Assembly (NCBI GenBank): GCA_030425205.1
Contig: JAUIAP010000041.1
Coordinates: 1-55,433 of the forward strand
DNA from: Anaerolineae bacterium
GTDB lineage: Bacteria; Chloroflexota; Anaerolineae; Promineifilales; Promineifilaceae
DNA length: 55,433 nucleotides
Direction: 5' to 3'
Below the pieces are notes generated by a model. The model made no database searches. It was not told the origin of the DNA and worked only from the letters and a program-made list of their open reading frames with translations. Below are positions 1-9,060 of this stretch, one piece after another. Both the position numbers and the translations under genes were made by a program. Every line of letters begins with the position of its first letter. Position 1 is the first letter of the stretch.

Positions 1-163
1 AAGATTTCATGAACATCAAAGAACTCCCCGTCTACAACGCGGCGAACTTGGCCATGTTTATGGTCAATGTCTCCCATGCATTGCTGGCGTCAACCGACGA
101 CCCCAATCGCAGTGTTCTCGACCTAAAAACTCGCTATCGCGGTCTTTGGTACGCTCGGCGGCT

Positions 164-172
164 ATTAAATTG
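164..172. repeat. Target site duplication, left copy
   Basis: ATTAAATTG here is repeated exactly at 1748-1756, directly abutting both ends of the insertion sequence. Joining the two sides after removing one copy keeps the reading frame of the interrupted ORF. Confidence 0.92.
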
Positions 173-1747
173 GGGTGTGTTTCAAATGAGTTGAAGGAGA
201 AGAGTTGAAAGAAAAAGCCAAATCGGGTATTTAGAAGGTGTACTAAACCACTAAACCAGCGAGGTGACAGATGACTTCCAACTCTTCCCAAATCATACAG
301 GAAATACAAGCAAAAGTGTTAACGATAATCGGGCAAGTGACAGGCAATGCGGCGGACAAAATGACGGCATATGATGCTGAAAAGGATATACTGTCGGCGA
401 TACTGTCATTGGGAGCATCGTGCCTGAGTTTGTTTTATCAAAACCAAGCAAGCCGTTATACAGACAAAACGGTGACCAACGCACAAGGCAAAGAGTTGCC
501 GTTCCACAGTTGGAAACAGCGGCAACAAATGAGCTTGTTTGGGAAGGTGACAATTGAACGGGCGTACTACTATCAGGCAGGGGATGCGGGTTACTTTCCA
601 TTGGATGATGCACTCAATCTTGCGCCACAGTTGTACTCAGATGTGGTGCAAGAACTGTATGGGGAATTGGCAGTAGAGCAAGCGTATCAGAGCGGGAACG
701 AGTTCATGCAGCGTTGGCTGAATTTGTCCGTCTCATCACGAGCAGTGCAAACGATTGTGACCAATGCGGGAGAGGATGTCCCCGCATTTTATGAACAGGT
801 TGCCCCACCAGACCCATTGCAGCAGCAGCCAATTTTAGTGGCACAGGCTGACGGTAAGGGTGTGCCGCAAATCGTTGCAACTCAGGCTGCTGATGCAGTG
901 CGCCCAAAACGTGGTCAGGCACGCTCTCGCAAGAAGGAAGCGATCGTCACAACTGCATACACAATTGCCCCGCGCCCACGAACGACCGCAACCGTGATTG
1001 CATCTTTGTTCAACGAGCCTGATGAACTGTCGGCATCAGAGATAGCATCTGACCGTGTACATCCTGTTGACAAAATGCTTTGGGCAACGCTTGAGGGGAA
1101 GGCGACCGCCATGCAGCGCTTACAAGCTGCGGTTGGCGAGCGGGAGCATCCCAATGTGCAATACCGAATTGCACTGTGCGATGGTGCCAAATCGCTGCAA
1201 GACCACTTCACCACCCACTTTCCGTCGTTTCGCCTTGTGCTAGATTTCATCCATGCCTATGAATATCTTTGGAAAGCGGCGAATCTATTGTTTGATGAAG
1301 CTGACCCGCAACGGCTGGTCTGGGTTAAAGCACAGACAACACATTTGCTTGATAGTGCCACATCGACCGTGATTGACCACTTGCGCCAGCACGCCGACCA
1401 CCTACCCAACTCCTCCGCTGACAAGCTGTGCAAAATCGCCAATTACCTTGAGCGCAATACTCCCTTTATGGATTATGCTACCTGTCTCAAGCTTGGCTTA
1501 CCCATTGCCTCTGGCGTGATTGAGGGGGCTTGTCGCCATATTGTGAAAGACCGCATGGAACTTTCTGGGATGCGCTGGTCTCATAACGGGGCTGAAACTC
1601 TGCTCCAATTGCGTTGCGTTCGCCACAATGGTCATTGGGATGACTTCTGGCGTTACCATCGTTCATTACGCCTTTCATCCCCTTCGCACACTTCTTTCAA
1701 TGTGTTGCCTCTAGCTGGATGACCTTTTACTCAGATGAAACACACCC
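173..1747 (+). mobile_element. Complete ISKra4-family insertion sequence, 1575 bp
   Basis: The element has 25-bp terminal inverted repeats at 173-197 and 1723-1747, which match at 21 of 25 positions and begin GGGTGTGTTTCA. It is flanked by a perfect 9-bp direct repeat, ATTAAATTG, at 164-172 and 1748-1756. It carries one transposase gene (271-1722) filling most of its length. Intact ends, intact transposase and a perfect target duplication indicate a recent insertion. It contains no TCGGCCGA octamer, unlike most of the surrounding DNA, which fits foreign origin. Confidence 0.93.
271..1722 (+). CDS. ISKra4 family transposase
   Basis: DNA transposase of the ISKra4 family (older name UPF0236-like), which cuts and rejoins the ends of its own element. 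The 483-residue protein has the family features: an N-terminal region with a zinc-ribbon-like stretch lost or diverged, the hallmark LVAQADGKGVP block near residues 189-199 (first catalytic Asp), a basic linker (PKRGQARSRKKEA) following it, and a C-terminal SGVIEGACRHIVKDR block near residues 412-426 that contributes the catalytic Glu. Full length for the family. The start is ATG 271 after a GAGGTGACAG ribosome site. It is the only gene in the element and looks intact, so the element may still be active. Confidence 0.93.
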   Translation: MTSNSSQIIQEIQAKVLTIIGQVTGNAADKMTAYDAEKDILSAILSLGASCLSLFYQNQASRYTDKTVTNAQGKELPFHSWKQRQQMSLFGKVTIERAYYYQAGDAGYFPLDDALNLAPQLYSDVVQELYGELAVEQAYQSGNEFMQRWLNLSVSSRAVQTIVTNAGEDVPAFYEQVAPPDPLQQQPILVAQADGKGVPQIVATQAADAVRPKRGQARSRKKEAIVTTAYTIAPRPRTTATVIASLFNEPDELSASEIASDRVHPVDKMLWATLEGKATAMQRLQAAVGEREHPNVQYRIALCDGAKSLQDHFTTHFPSFRLVLDFIHAYEYLWKAANLLFDEADPQRLVWVKAQTTHLLDSATSTVIDHLRQHADHLPNSSADKLCKIANYLERNTPFMDYATCLKLGLPIASGVIEGACRHIVKDRMELSGMRWSHNGAETLLQLRCVRHNGHWDDFWRYHRSLRLSSPSHTSFNVLPLAG

Positions 1748-1756
1748 ATTAAATTG
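1748..1756. repeat. Target site duplication, right copy
   Basis: Exact copy of the 9-mer at 164-172, immediately after the right inverted repeat of the insertion sequence. Confidence 0.92.
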
Positions 1757-1871
1757 CCTCCCAGATACCCCAGACCCATTATTTATTGCGCAGTTTTTCG
1801 CCAAAGCCAGCCGTCTTGGGGCTATTCACCCCTCGACTACCTGATTCTTTGGCGATGGTATTGATGAGCTT

Positions 1872-3548
1872 GTGTCGCTTTTAATTGGTCAGATCATCCT
1901 CAGCACGCTGCTCCTACTATTCATCTTGCCCCTATTTTTCCGACGTACGCTGCTCGTCCCACTAAATCGGTTGCTAGATGGTGTGACACAGATTAACTCT
2001 GGTCAATTACAGACAACGGTTCCCGTCACGATTGAAGATGAGATTGGCTACCTGACACACTCCTTTAACGATATGACCCAATCGCTCTACGCGCTCAATG
2101 TCGGGTTAGAAGAAACGGTGCGCGCTAGGACGCACGAACTCAATTTGGAAATAGCGGAGCGCAAGCGTGCCGAAGAACAGGCCAATGCAGCAAGTCGCGC
2201 CAAATCTGTATTCTTGTCCAATATGAGCCATGAACTTCGCACACCGCTCAACGCCATATTGGGCTATGCACAAATCCAACAGCGTGAGAATCATAGCGCA
2301 GCAACCCAAATCATCACCCGCAGCGGACGGCATCTGCTGACGCTGATCGATGACATGCTTGATTTAGCGCGCATTGAAGCAGGCAAGATCGAACTGCGAG
2401 AAAAGCCCGTCGCGTTACAGACTTTTCTGAGCGAACTGATTGAATTGGCACGCATTTCAGCTAAATCAAAAGCCGTCGAAATACAGTTAGATTCAGACAT
2501 CGCGGCCGATAAGCGGGTCATGTTGGACGCGACGCGGCTGCGACAGGTTTTGCTCAACCTAATCGACAACGGGGTTAAATTCAGTCATACTGGCACGGTG
2601 ACGCTGCGTGTTGTCGAGGATGATGCAGGAAAAATCCATTTTAGCGTCAGCGATACGGGAATTGGTATCTCACCGGATCAACTTGCGCTGATCTTTGACC
2701 CGCTCTACCAAGTCCCCAACGAGCAGCTCAATGGACAGGGAGTTGGGCTAGGATTGGCGATCAGTTCACAAATTATCACCTTGATGGGGGGTGAATTAGT
2801 GGCGGCAAGTCGCGTAGGAGAGGGCAGCACCTTTTCATTTTCGCTTGTGTTTGCGGACGCAAGCGCGCCAGCGACCACACCGTTTGCACACGTCCATCAT
2901 CACCGTGCGCTGGCTGATGGGCATGCACCGCGCATTGTCATCATCGACGACAATCGGGATAATCGCCATGTGCTGATCGCCATGCTCGAACCGCTGGGGT
3001 TTGTCATCCAACCGTATGCCGATGCAAGAGAAGCGTTCGGCGTGATTGCACAACAACCGCCCGATTTGGTGATTACCGATTTAATCATGCCTGACTTTGA
3101 TGGCTTTACGCTGATTCGTCGGCTACGCCAGCAATTTACTGCGTCTGAACTGCCAATTATCGTGACCTCTGCCAGCGTTTTTCCAGAAGACAGCCAGCGC
3201 AGTGTTGACATTGGGGCGAATCACTTTTTACCAAAGCCAATTGAGCTTGACCGCTTACTCAGCATACTTGATACGTTGTTGTCGCTTGAGTGGGTGGAGC
3301 TAGAATCGGCCGAATCCCCAGAAGTAGTGCAGCGGATACCATCGGCTGAAACGTTCACCACGCTCTACCATGCTGCCAACAAAGGAGATGTTCGCGAATT
3401 GCGTCACCTTGTTGCAAAACTGCTACAGCAGCCAGACCAGCAACAGTTTGCGGCACAGATTCAACCCTATTTGGCGACATTTGAACTGACCGAACTCGCC
3501 AGCTGGTTAGCAACCCAGAGTCCGATTGGAGAGCACACACATGGCTGA
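1872..3548 (+). CDS. Hybrid sensor histidine kinase, sensor domain missing
   Basis: Phosphorelay kinase of 558 residues as read from GTG 1872. Order of domains: one membrane helix (about 3-23), HAMP (24-75), coiled coil (78-112), HisKA with phospho-acceptor His120 in MSHELRTPLN, HATPase with N-box Asn229 and G boxes DTGIGIS and GVGLGLA, receiver (353-470) with Asp403, and a helical tail. Family members normally carry a first helix and an extracellular sensor before the HAMP. Here the frame is closed by TGA 1842, and the insertion sequence lies just upstream. No ribosome site precedes 1872. The gene is probably 5'-truncated, and the remaining kinase may be inactive or constitutively active. 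Its last 8 nt overlap the response regulator, so the two form a phosphorelay pair. Confidence 0.85.
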   Translation: MSLLIGQIILSTLLLLFILPLFFRRTLLVPLNRLLDGVTQINSGQLQTTVPVTIEDEIGYLTHSFNDMTQSLYALNVGLEETVRARTHELNLEIAERKRAEEQANAASRAKSVFLSNMSHELRTPLNAILGYAQIQQRENHSAATQIITRSGRHLLTLIDDMLDLARIEAGKIELREKPVALQTFLSELIELARISAKSKAVEIQLDSDIAADKRVMLDATRLRQVLLNLIDNGVKFSHTGTVTLRVVEDDAGKIHFSVSDTGIGISPDQLALIFDPLYQVPNEQLNGQGVGLGLAISSQIITLMGGELVAASRVGEGSTFSFSLVFADASAPATTPFAHVHHHRALADGHAPRIVIIDDNRDNRHVLIAMLEPLGFVIQPYADAREAFGVIAQQPPDLVITDLIMPDFDGFTLIRRLRQQFTASELPIIVTSASVFPEDSQRSVDIGANHFLPKPIELDRLLSILDTLLSLEWVELESAESPEVVQRIPSAETFTTLYHAANKGDVRELRHLVAKLLQQPDQQQFAAQIQPYLATFELTELASWLATQSPIGEHTHG

Positions 3549-4533
3549 TAAACGAAAAGCGACCATTCTACTGGTTGATGATGATCCTTCAAATCTAAAC
3601 TTGCTGGTCGATCAGCTATTTGAACAAGAGTTTGGACTGATGGTCGCCAAAAGCGGCGAAAGTGCTCTTGAACGGGTCAAAGTTTATTCGCCAGATATGA
3701 TTCTGCTAGACGTACGAATGCCGCGCGGTATTGATGGTTTTGAAACATGCCGTCGGCTCAAGGCTGACCCAGACACACGCGATATTCCCGTCATTTTTCT
3801 CTCCGCGCTGACAGATGTAGATGATAGGGAGCATGGATTGCGCGTTGGCGGCGTCGATTACATCACGAAGCCACTGGAAATCAGCGAGGTGTTGCTGCGT
3901 ATCCGCACACATTTGACGCTGCGTCACCTGCAACTTGCGCTTGCCGAGAACAACGCGAATTTGGAAGCGCAAGTAGCAGCAAGAACGGCTCAATTAACAG
4001 AGGAGATCGAGCGACGCACCCATAGCGAAAGTCAACAAGGGATCCTGCTCGAATTTGTCCGCTCACAAGGGTCACAGCTTCAACTACTAACCAAACAACT
4101 GTTGAATATACGGTTGAATCAACGCAAAGAGTTAGAGCAAGAACTGAATGATGTCATGCCTAATCTTGACTTTGTGCGTCAGCGCGTGACGGGATTGACG
4201 GGCAAAATCGACGACGAGCAACTGCTTGCAGAGCTTGATGAGCTGACGCAACCGCTACAACAAATCCAAGCCAGACTTCGTCAAATGACAGAAAGCTTGC
4301 AAAAACCACTGCTAGAAGAGACGGTATTAGAAGCCAACCCGCTGCTCAGACTAAGTGATCGGGAACGTGAAGTACTGCTCTTAATTGCCAATCACTATAC
4401 AACGGACAACATTGCAAATCTGCTCCATCTTTCAAATGCCACAGTTCGCACGTATCGCTACCGCATCTCACAAAAGCTCGGCGTGAACGATGACGAAGAA
4501 TTGTTAGCCCTTGCGTTGAAGTATCTTGTCTAA
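3541..4533 (+). CDS. Response regulator, receiver plus coiled coil plus LuxR-type HTH
   Basis: Transcriptional response regulator of about 330 residues, partner of the preceding kinase; its ATG at 3541 overlaps the kinase stop. The receiver (1-125) has the acidic pocket Asp13-15, phospho-acceptor Asp57 (ILLDVRMPR) and Lys110 (YITKPLE). Residues about 130-260 form a long, Gln/Glu-rich helical region that probably dimerises. A LuxR/GerE-type helix-turn-helix starts near 267 (LSDREREVLLLIAN) and runs to the C terminus. The long coiled coil between receiver and HTH differs from the short linker of NarL-type regulators. The first Met of the longer open frame at 3526 lies inside the kinase gene and is less likely the start. 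Confidence 0.87.
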   Translation: MADKRKATILLVDDDPSNLNLLVDQLFEQEFGLMVAKSGESALERVKVYSPDMILLDVRMPRGIDGFETCRRLKADPDTRDIPVIFLSALTDVDDREHGLRVGGVDYITKPLEISEVLLRIRTHLTLRHLQLALAENNANLEAQVAARTAQLTEEIERRTHSESQQGILLEFVRSQGSQLQLLTKQLLNIRLNQRKELEQELNDVMPNLDFVRQRVTGLTGKIDDEQLLAELDELTQPLQQIQARLRQMTESLQKPLLEETVLEANPLLRLSDREREVLLLIANHYTTDNIANLLHLSNATVRTYRYRISQKLGVNDDEELLALALKYLV

Positions 4534-5135
4534 AAACCCCTTTGTCCGCATTACGCCAATCTGGATTTTCCGCCCATCTAGTTGTGCAATGATGCTGATT
4601 CTAGCGTAGATCGCCCCCACTGTTTACAAGCGCGTTTACAAAATTGTCTATATTTGTAGAAGGAAGATACGAGTCTAAGACGCTATAATCAGTTTGTGGT
4701 GCATGTGCTTATTTGAGAACTGACCCCGACACGCACCCTATACGGTTTGCCACCTTTTTGGACAGCTTGACTCGTCGACATGACTCTGTCACTTTCTCGA
4801 TGCACAAAAACTGCCGCGTGCCGTCTGCTATGAATCGTCTTAAGTGAGTCAGCCGTTCCATCTGCGTTTTGAATTTGTGCTAGCGTCGCCAGAATACAAT
4901 TAATTTACCTGCATGGCGCGTGTTATAGCGCAACGAATCTCTACTACACACCCAAAACTATACCCTTCAATTTCGGGCGGGTATGGTTTTCTTTACATCA
5001 TCTTATTCATAACACAGAAGCAGATGCCTTGTGGGTCAGTGTGGTTTGAACGGGAAGGGCTTGATAAAAATTGATCATTTAGGATGGGCTTTTTCAGCTT
5101 ATTTAAATGGTCTTGTTAAAGGAGGATGAAGGGCA
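4534..5135. other. Intergenic region, 602 bp, with one stem-loop
   Basis: No credible gene. A 12-bp stem with one T-G pair lies at 4954-4990 (arms AAAACTATACCC and GGGTATGGTTTT, 13-nt loop). Its right arm ends in four T, so it could be a weak terminator or a regulatory hairpin. An isolated TATAAT at 4684-4689 has no matching -35 box. A strong ribosome site (AAAGGAGGATGA) precedes the next gene. Confidence 0.5.
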
Positions 5136-6032
5136 ATGGTGAAGTTGAAACGAGAATTTCTAGTGACAACCATCCTGATTTATAGCGTCGTCATCATCCT
5201 ACTTTTATTGGTCGTCTTACTGTTTTTAGAGGATGGGCTGTGGCAGGTGGTGGTCGCCTGTGGTCTATTCATTGGGGTTAGCTGGTTACTGTATGCCCCA
5301 TCAATCGGTTTTCCTCCCGCGTTCGTTCTGGCAGACGAGGAGACATTTCCGACACTCAATGGGTTGATTGACCGAGTTGCCGCCGAGATCGACGTACCCA
5401 CGCCCCCTGTCATCTTAACAGCCGGCAGGGAATGTATGCTGGGCGTGATCGGCTTAAGACAACGACCAATTTTGATTCTTAGTCAACCCCTTTTGCAACA
5501 TATATCGGCTCAGGACAAGATCGCTCTAATTGCCCATGAGCTGGGCCATCTGCGCGACGATGCGTTTACACGCGGGGTGGTTCATCGGATTGCCTATGGG
5601 GTTCTCATCAGAGGGATGCGCCTCGTTGCCCGCCTCCCATTTGGTCAAACGTTGCGGAAGCCTCTGTGCCAGTTTAGGCAGTCGATTGATAGGATACGCT
5701 GTCTGGATTGTTACAAAGCGGAACTGCTCGCTGACTGGTGGGCGGTGCAAGTGGCGGGCAGCGTGGCGGCGCGGCAGATGATACAACGCTACGCTGACGG
5801 ATTTAATTCTCACACTCATCCGGCATCTCAAAGACGCTTAAAGGCTGTCGATGCCCTACCACACACCTTGCCTGCTCTCAAACTGACCGACCAACAACAC
5901 AACGACTTGCGAAGCGAACTTTGCCACTGGCCCGCTGTCATGCGGGAGCGTGAGGCACACATGCTGCGTCGTGACGAGGAAGCATTTTCGCAATCGCTCC
6001 AGACGCAAGAAACGCTAGTGCGGATGCTATGA
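5136..6032 (+). CDS. M48-type membrane zinc metalloprotease (HtpX-like)
   Basis: Integral-membrane zinc endopeptidase of the M48 family, 298 residues, probably involved in membrane-protein quality control. Two N-terminal hydrophobic segments (about 9-31 and 36-54) anchor it. The zinc site is HELGH at 134-138, with the third ligand Glu196 in AELLADWW. Family members end with a similar short helical tail. A near-perfect Shine-Dalgarno AGGAGG lies 8 nt before the ATG, so strong translation is expected. It probably forms a separate unit from the upstream regulators (600-bp gap). The family assignment is firm; the substrate is unknown. Confidence 0.88.
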   Translation: MVKLKREFLVTTILIYSVVIILLLLVVLLFLEDGLWQVVVACGLFIGVSWLLYAPSIGFPPAFVLADEETFPTLNGLIDRVAAEIDVPTPPVILTAGRECMLGVIGLRQRPILILSQPLLQHISAQDKIALIAHELGHLRDDAFTRGVVHRIAYGVLIRGMRLVARLPFGQTLRKPLCQFRQSIDRIRCLDCYKAELLADWWAVQVAGSVAARQMIQRYADGFNSHTHPASQRRLKAVDALPHTLPALKLTDQQHNDLRSELCHWPAVMREREAHMLRRDEEAFSQSLQTQETLVRML

Positions 6033-6128
6033 ATTGAGATAAACGAAGGGATTCATTCTATATTGTTTTGGAGAAGTTTGCCTGCATAGAAGGATGTTGC
6101 ACCGCGAATTGCAATCCTTGAAGGTAAA

Positions 6129-6998
6129 ATGAAATACATATGCAAAGTGAGCATCGGTAGCCTTTTTCTCGTGCTCACACTTCTCCCATTTTCACTTTGG
6201 CATCAACAACAGATCGATAATAGCGTTTCCACCAAGATGCTTGTCCCAACCGATGAGATTGAACCAACGAGTGCGAGCCGCTATATCATGTTGGCAGCCC
6301 CTATTCCGACCCCAGCCCCAACCCCGATTCCAGCGATAAGTGCAGGGGAGAAAGTCCTTATCGTGTTGGGAGCTCCTATTCCGACCCCAGCCCCGATGCC
6401 GACGATAGGCACAAGGGAGAAAGGTCTAATAGTGGCCGCCGCACTATCAATAACCCAAGCAACGAGTCTGCTTCAGATAGCGCCAACCATGCCAGCCTTC
6501 CCCCCTACGATTGAGATTTTGGAACAATCGCCTTCAGCCATTTTGTTTGGGGGGAGCGCAACGCCAAACAGCACGATTAGCGTGTTGACAAATCACTGGA
6601 CAGTTGGTGTGACGTCGGCGGATGAATTCGGCCGCTGGGAACAGTTGATTTTCTTTCCCACTGTTGCAACTTATGTCATCTATGCACGCCAGCTCGATTC
6701 ACATGGTATGGAAATTTTTTCATCCAACGTAATCGAATGGCAAGAGACCCTCATGCAGCCCGTTGACGAATTACCAGAAAACACCGTGATTGCGGTTACA
6801 TCAGCGGTCGAACGCTGTGCGGGTGAGAACCAAATCGGTGTGCTTTTGCCCGATCACCGCTACCGTGTGGGCGTCTGTCAATCGCTCGCAGATATTGGGC
6901 GACAGCTTGGGGTTTATTTGGCGCTGTTGGTTCATGCGAATCCACAAATTGAAAATCCGCGCTTGGTCTATCCCGGCCAGATCATCAATTTACCTTAA
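6129..6998 (+). CDS. Secreted or membrane-anchored LysM-domain protein
   Basis: Exported cell-wall-binding protein of 289 residues. An N-terminal hydrophobic segment (8-24) acts as signal or anchor. It is followed by a Pro/Thr-rich low-complexity linker in which APIPTPAP occurs twice, an Ig-like beta domain (about 125-205, PPTIEILEQSPSAILFGGS...), and a C-terminal LysM motif (about 230-289, YRVGVCQSLADIGRQLG ... NPRLVYPGQIINLP). LysM binds N-acetylglucosamine polymers. There is no recognisable catalytic domain. It lies 96 bp after the M48 gene, without an obvious terminator between them, so cotranscription is possible. Confidence 0.8.
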   Translation: MKYICKVSIGSLFLVLTLLPFSLWHQQQIDNSVSTKMLVPTDEIEPTSASRYIMLAAPIPTPAPTPIPAISAGEKVLIVLGAPIPTPAPMPTIGTREKGLIVAAALSITQATSLLQIAPTMPAFPPTIEILEQSPSAILFGGSATPNSTISVLTNHWTVGVTSADEFGRWEQLIFFPTVATYVIYARQLDSHGMEIFSSNVIEWQETLMQPVDELPENTVIAVTSAVERCAGENQIGVLLPDHRYRVGVCQSLADIGRQLGVYLALLVHANPQIENPRLVYPGQIINLP

Positions 6999-7648
6999 GG
7001 TCTGTCCAGAAATGAGTTCCCGAAATAGAGAATGAGATGATTAGGCCGAAAGGGTAAATTGGAGGGGAGAAAAACTGTGCTGGTTTATGACATTAACACC
7101 TTGGCTATCATTTCACATCCTGGTCTTTGGCACTCAATTCAGTGTTGAGATGAACTGGTTGATAAGTACTCAGACAAAAGAAATGCGGTAATCATCTGAG
7201 CCGATCAGGCTGAGGATAGGTTACAGTGCATGACCCAGCGCAGTCGAATCAGCAAAAGCAGAGAGTGGAAGCCATTCGAGTATGCTGAAAGATAGTAAAC
7301 TGTCAGCCCATGCGCGCTCCACTGCGCGAGCATCTGTTTCGAATTGCAACGGTAGGGCGCGTTATCGTCGTGGCAGGGTATGTCAAGAGGGTTGTGTAAA
7401 TAGATTCTGCCCCAGATAATTTCTTCACAAATGCGTTGGTTGTCCGTCAGCCGGAGCAGCCTGTGTGTCAAGGGTCGCTCCGCTTCCTCCCTTGACAGAT
7501 GGGCTGCGGAGGCTATGCTGGGACAACGCATTTGTGGGGATCGGCCGATTCAAACCTGATTTGGGTCTTTGACTTGCGCGAATTCTCCGTCGGGCTTTAC
7601 CGTCCCAACTCATGAAAAGATCACGCAACGATAGGGCTGAAACAGGCG
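6999..7648. other. Intergenic region, 650 bp, with a large inverted repeat
   Basis: I find no supported gene. The short open frames on the minus strand run through a long imperfect inverted repeat (7426-7536) and have no family resemblance. One TCGGCCGA octamer is present at 7541. Confidence 0.5.
7426..7536. repeat. 111-bp imperfect hairpin-forming inverted repeat
   Basis: Outer arms CACAAATGCGTTG (7426-7438) and CAACGCATTTGTG (7524-7536) are perfect. Inner paired blocks are GCAGCC (7456-7461) with GGCTGC (7502-7507), and TGTCAAGGG (7466-7474) with CCCTTGACA (7489-7497) around a 14-nt loop. All blocks nest in register, so the whole element folds as one long hairpin. It could be a MITE-like element, a structured RNA or an extended palindromic element. 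No flanking target duplication is visible. Confidence 0.7.
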
Positions 7649-8926
7649 ATGGTTAATATGAATGCACATAAATTGATCTTCCTACTCCTGCTACTTATTT
7701 GCAGTGGTTGCGCTGAACCACTGCCAGCAGATTATGTGTTACAACCTGTTGACGATGCGCTGGTCGGCAACAATCCGATGGTTCATCAGGTAGGTCGAAT
7801 AATTGTCGATCCTGCGGGCAATCCGCTCAAATTGCGCGGGGTGCTGCTAGAAGGGTGGCTACAATGGAATGGAACACTTTGGGGAACAGGACTCAACTCA
7901 GAGACGCACATCGTCAACAGGTTGGAACAACTGGTTGGTGAGGAGCAGACGCAGTTATTTCGCAAGGCGGTTTATGACAATTTCATCACGGAACGCGATA
8001 TTGAGATGATTGCGGCACTGAATCTAAACGTTGTGCGTGTGCCGATTAACCATCATGTGCTGGAGGATGCCGCAGCAACGCCAACCTATGATGCCATCGG
8101 CTGGCAATATCTCGATAAGCTGATCGAATGGTGTACGCGGCATGGCGTGTATGTGGTGATCGATCTACATTCAGCCCCCGGCGGACAGTCCATTCACTTT
8201 GTGGCTGATCCAGAGGACGAGAAACTGTGGCAATCGGCCGAAAAACAGGCAAGAACTGTCACGCTTTGGAGAATGATTGCCGCCCGCTATCAAGACGAGC
8301 CAATGATAGCTGGCTACGATCTGCTGAATGAACCCGGCTATCAAAAACCGGCCGACCTACTCGACCTCTATATCCAAATTATCACAGCCATCCGTGAGGT
8401 CGATCCCTATCACATGGTCATCATTGAAGGCAATGCTGCTGCCAGCGATTTCAGCATTTTTAGTCAACCATTATCGACCAATCAAGCGTACAGTTTTCAC
8501 ACCTATAATTTCCTCTCAAACGAAATCGATGAAGCGCAAATGCAGCAGGTGCGTGCATTGGGAGAGATGCAAAATGTGCCGCTATGGAATGGCGAATTTG
8601 GCGCACATAACAAAGAATGGATTATGCAAACAGTTGCTCAATTTGAAGAGGAATCCAATCATGTCAGCGGTTGGATATTTTGGCCTTGGAAGCGTGTGCC
8701 AGAAGCAAATCCGACACGCTGGCGTGGGCTGATGCAAATTGACTCGACCCCAGATTGGGACGTTGTAAGGACGGCCGTCGGCAGCTTACTGGAGCCAGAT
8801 GGCACTATCACGCCATTGCAATTGCAAAACGGCATGAATGCGTTTCTTGCCGCCATCAAAGCTGACGCGCTTGTTCCCGATCCAGAGATAGTTGAGATAC
8901 TGTCTAGTGCAGCGCAGCATAAGTAA
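7649..8926 (+). CDS. Glycoside hydrolase family 5 lipoprotein
   Basis: Exported retaining beta-glycanase (cellulase / exo-glucanase type) of about 425 residues. A lipoprotein signal with lipobox (SGC, Cys24) directs it to the outer face of the membrane. The GH5 TIM barrel contains the strand-4 motif DLLNEP with acid/base Glu228, the histidine motif SFHTYNF, and the strand-7 motif NGEFG with nucleophile Glu316; a Trp-rich WIFWPWKR segment follows. The start may be ATG 7649 or ATG 7658; neither has a clear ribosome site. Substrate preference cannot be read from the sequence. Monocistronic. Confidence 0.87.
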   Translation: MVNMNAHKLIFLLLLLICSGCAEPLPADYVLQPVDDALVGNNPMVHQVGRIIVDPAGNPLKLRGVLLEGWLQWNGTLWGTGLNSETHIVNRLEQLVGEEQTQLFRKAVYDNFITERDIEMIAALNLNVVRVPINHHVLEDAAATPTYDAIGWQYLDKLIEWCTRHGVYVVIDLHSAPGGQSIHFVADPEDEKLWQSAEKQARTVTLWRMIAARYQDEPMIAGYDLLNEPGYQKPADLLDLYIQIITAIREVDPYHMVIIEGNAAASDFSIFSQPLSTNQAYSFHTYNFLSNEIDEAQMQQVRALGEMQNVPLWNGEFGAHNKEWIMQTVAQFEEESNHVSGWIFWPWKRVPEANPTRWRGLMQIDSTPDWDVVRTAVGSLLEPDGTITPLQLQNGMNAFLAAIKADALVPDPEIVEILSSAAQHK

Positions 8927-9060
8927 GTGTGAAGTGCACTTTTATGATGACAAAGAAGGGACGACAGGCTAGGGACAAGTAAAGCCGTTTCATTTTGCAG
9001 CTATCTCACGCGCCACGCTTTCACTCGCGGAGCAAACGATGGTACAGCATCTTGTACTTT

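Larger units (their letters stand above)
9..1844 (+). pseudogene. Gene fragment interrupted by the ISKra4-family element
   Basis: Removing the insertion (173-1747) and one copy of its 9-bp target duplication restores a single reading frame. It runs from ATG at 9 to position 172, then from 1757 to a TGA at 1842-1844. The joined peptide is about 82 residues and reads ...YARRLLN / CLPDTPDPLFIAQFF... across the junction. I do not recognise the family, and the gene may begin before the window. After the TGA the same frame continues without a stop into the histidine kinase at 1872. These residues could therefore be part of that kinase's lost upstream region, closed by a nonsense codon, or they could be a separate gene. 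The restored frame is seen directly; the link to the kinase is inference. Confidence 0.55.

Noticed and set aside
4684..4689. TATAAT as promoter for the M48 protease gene
   Set aside because: No -35 box at 16-18 nt and the distance to the gene is about 450 bp.
8328..8732. 134-codon frame inside the GH5 gene
   Set aside because: It is a shadow frame; GH5 catalytic motifs confirm the other frame.
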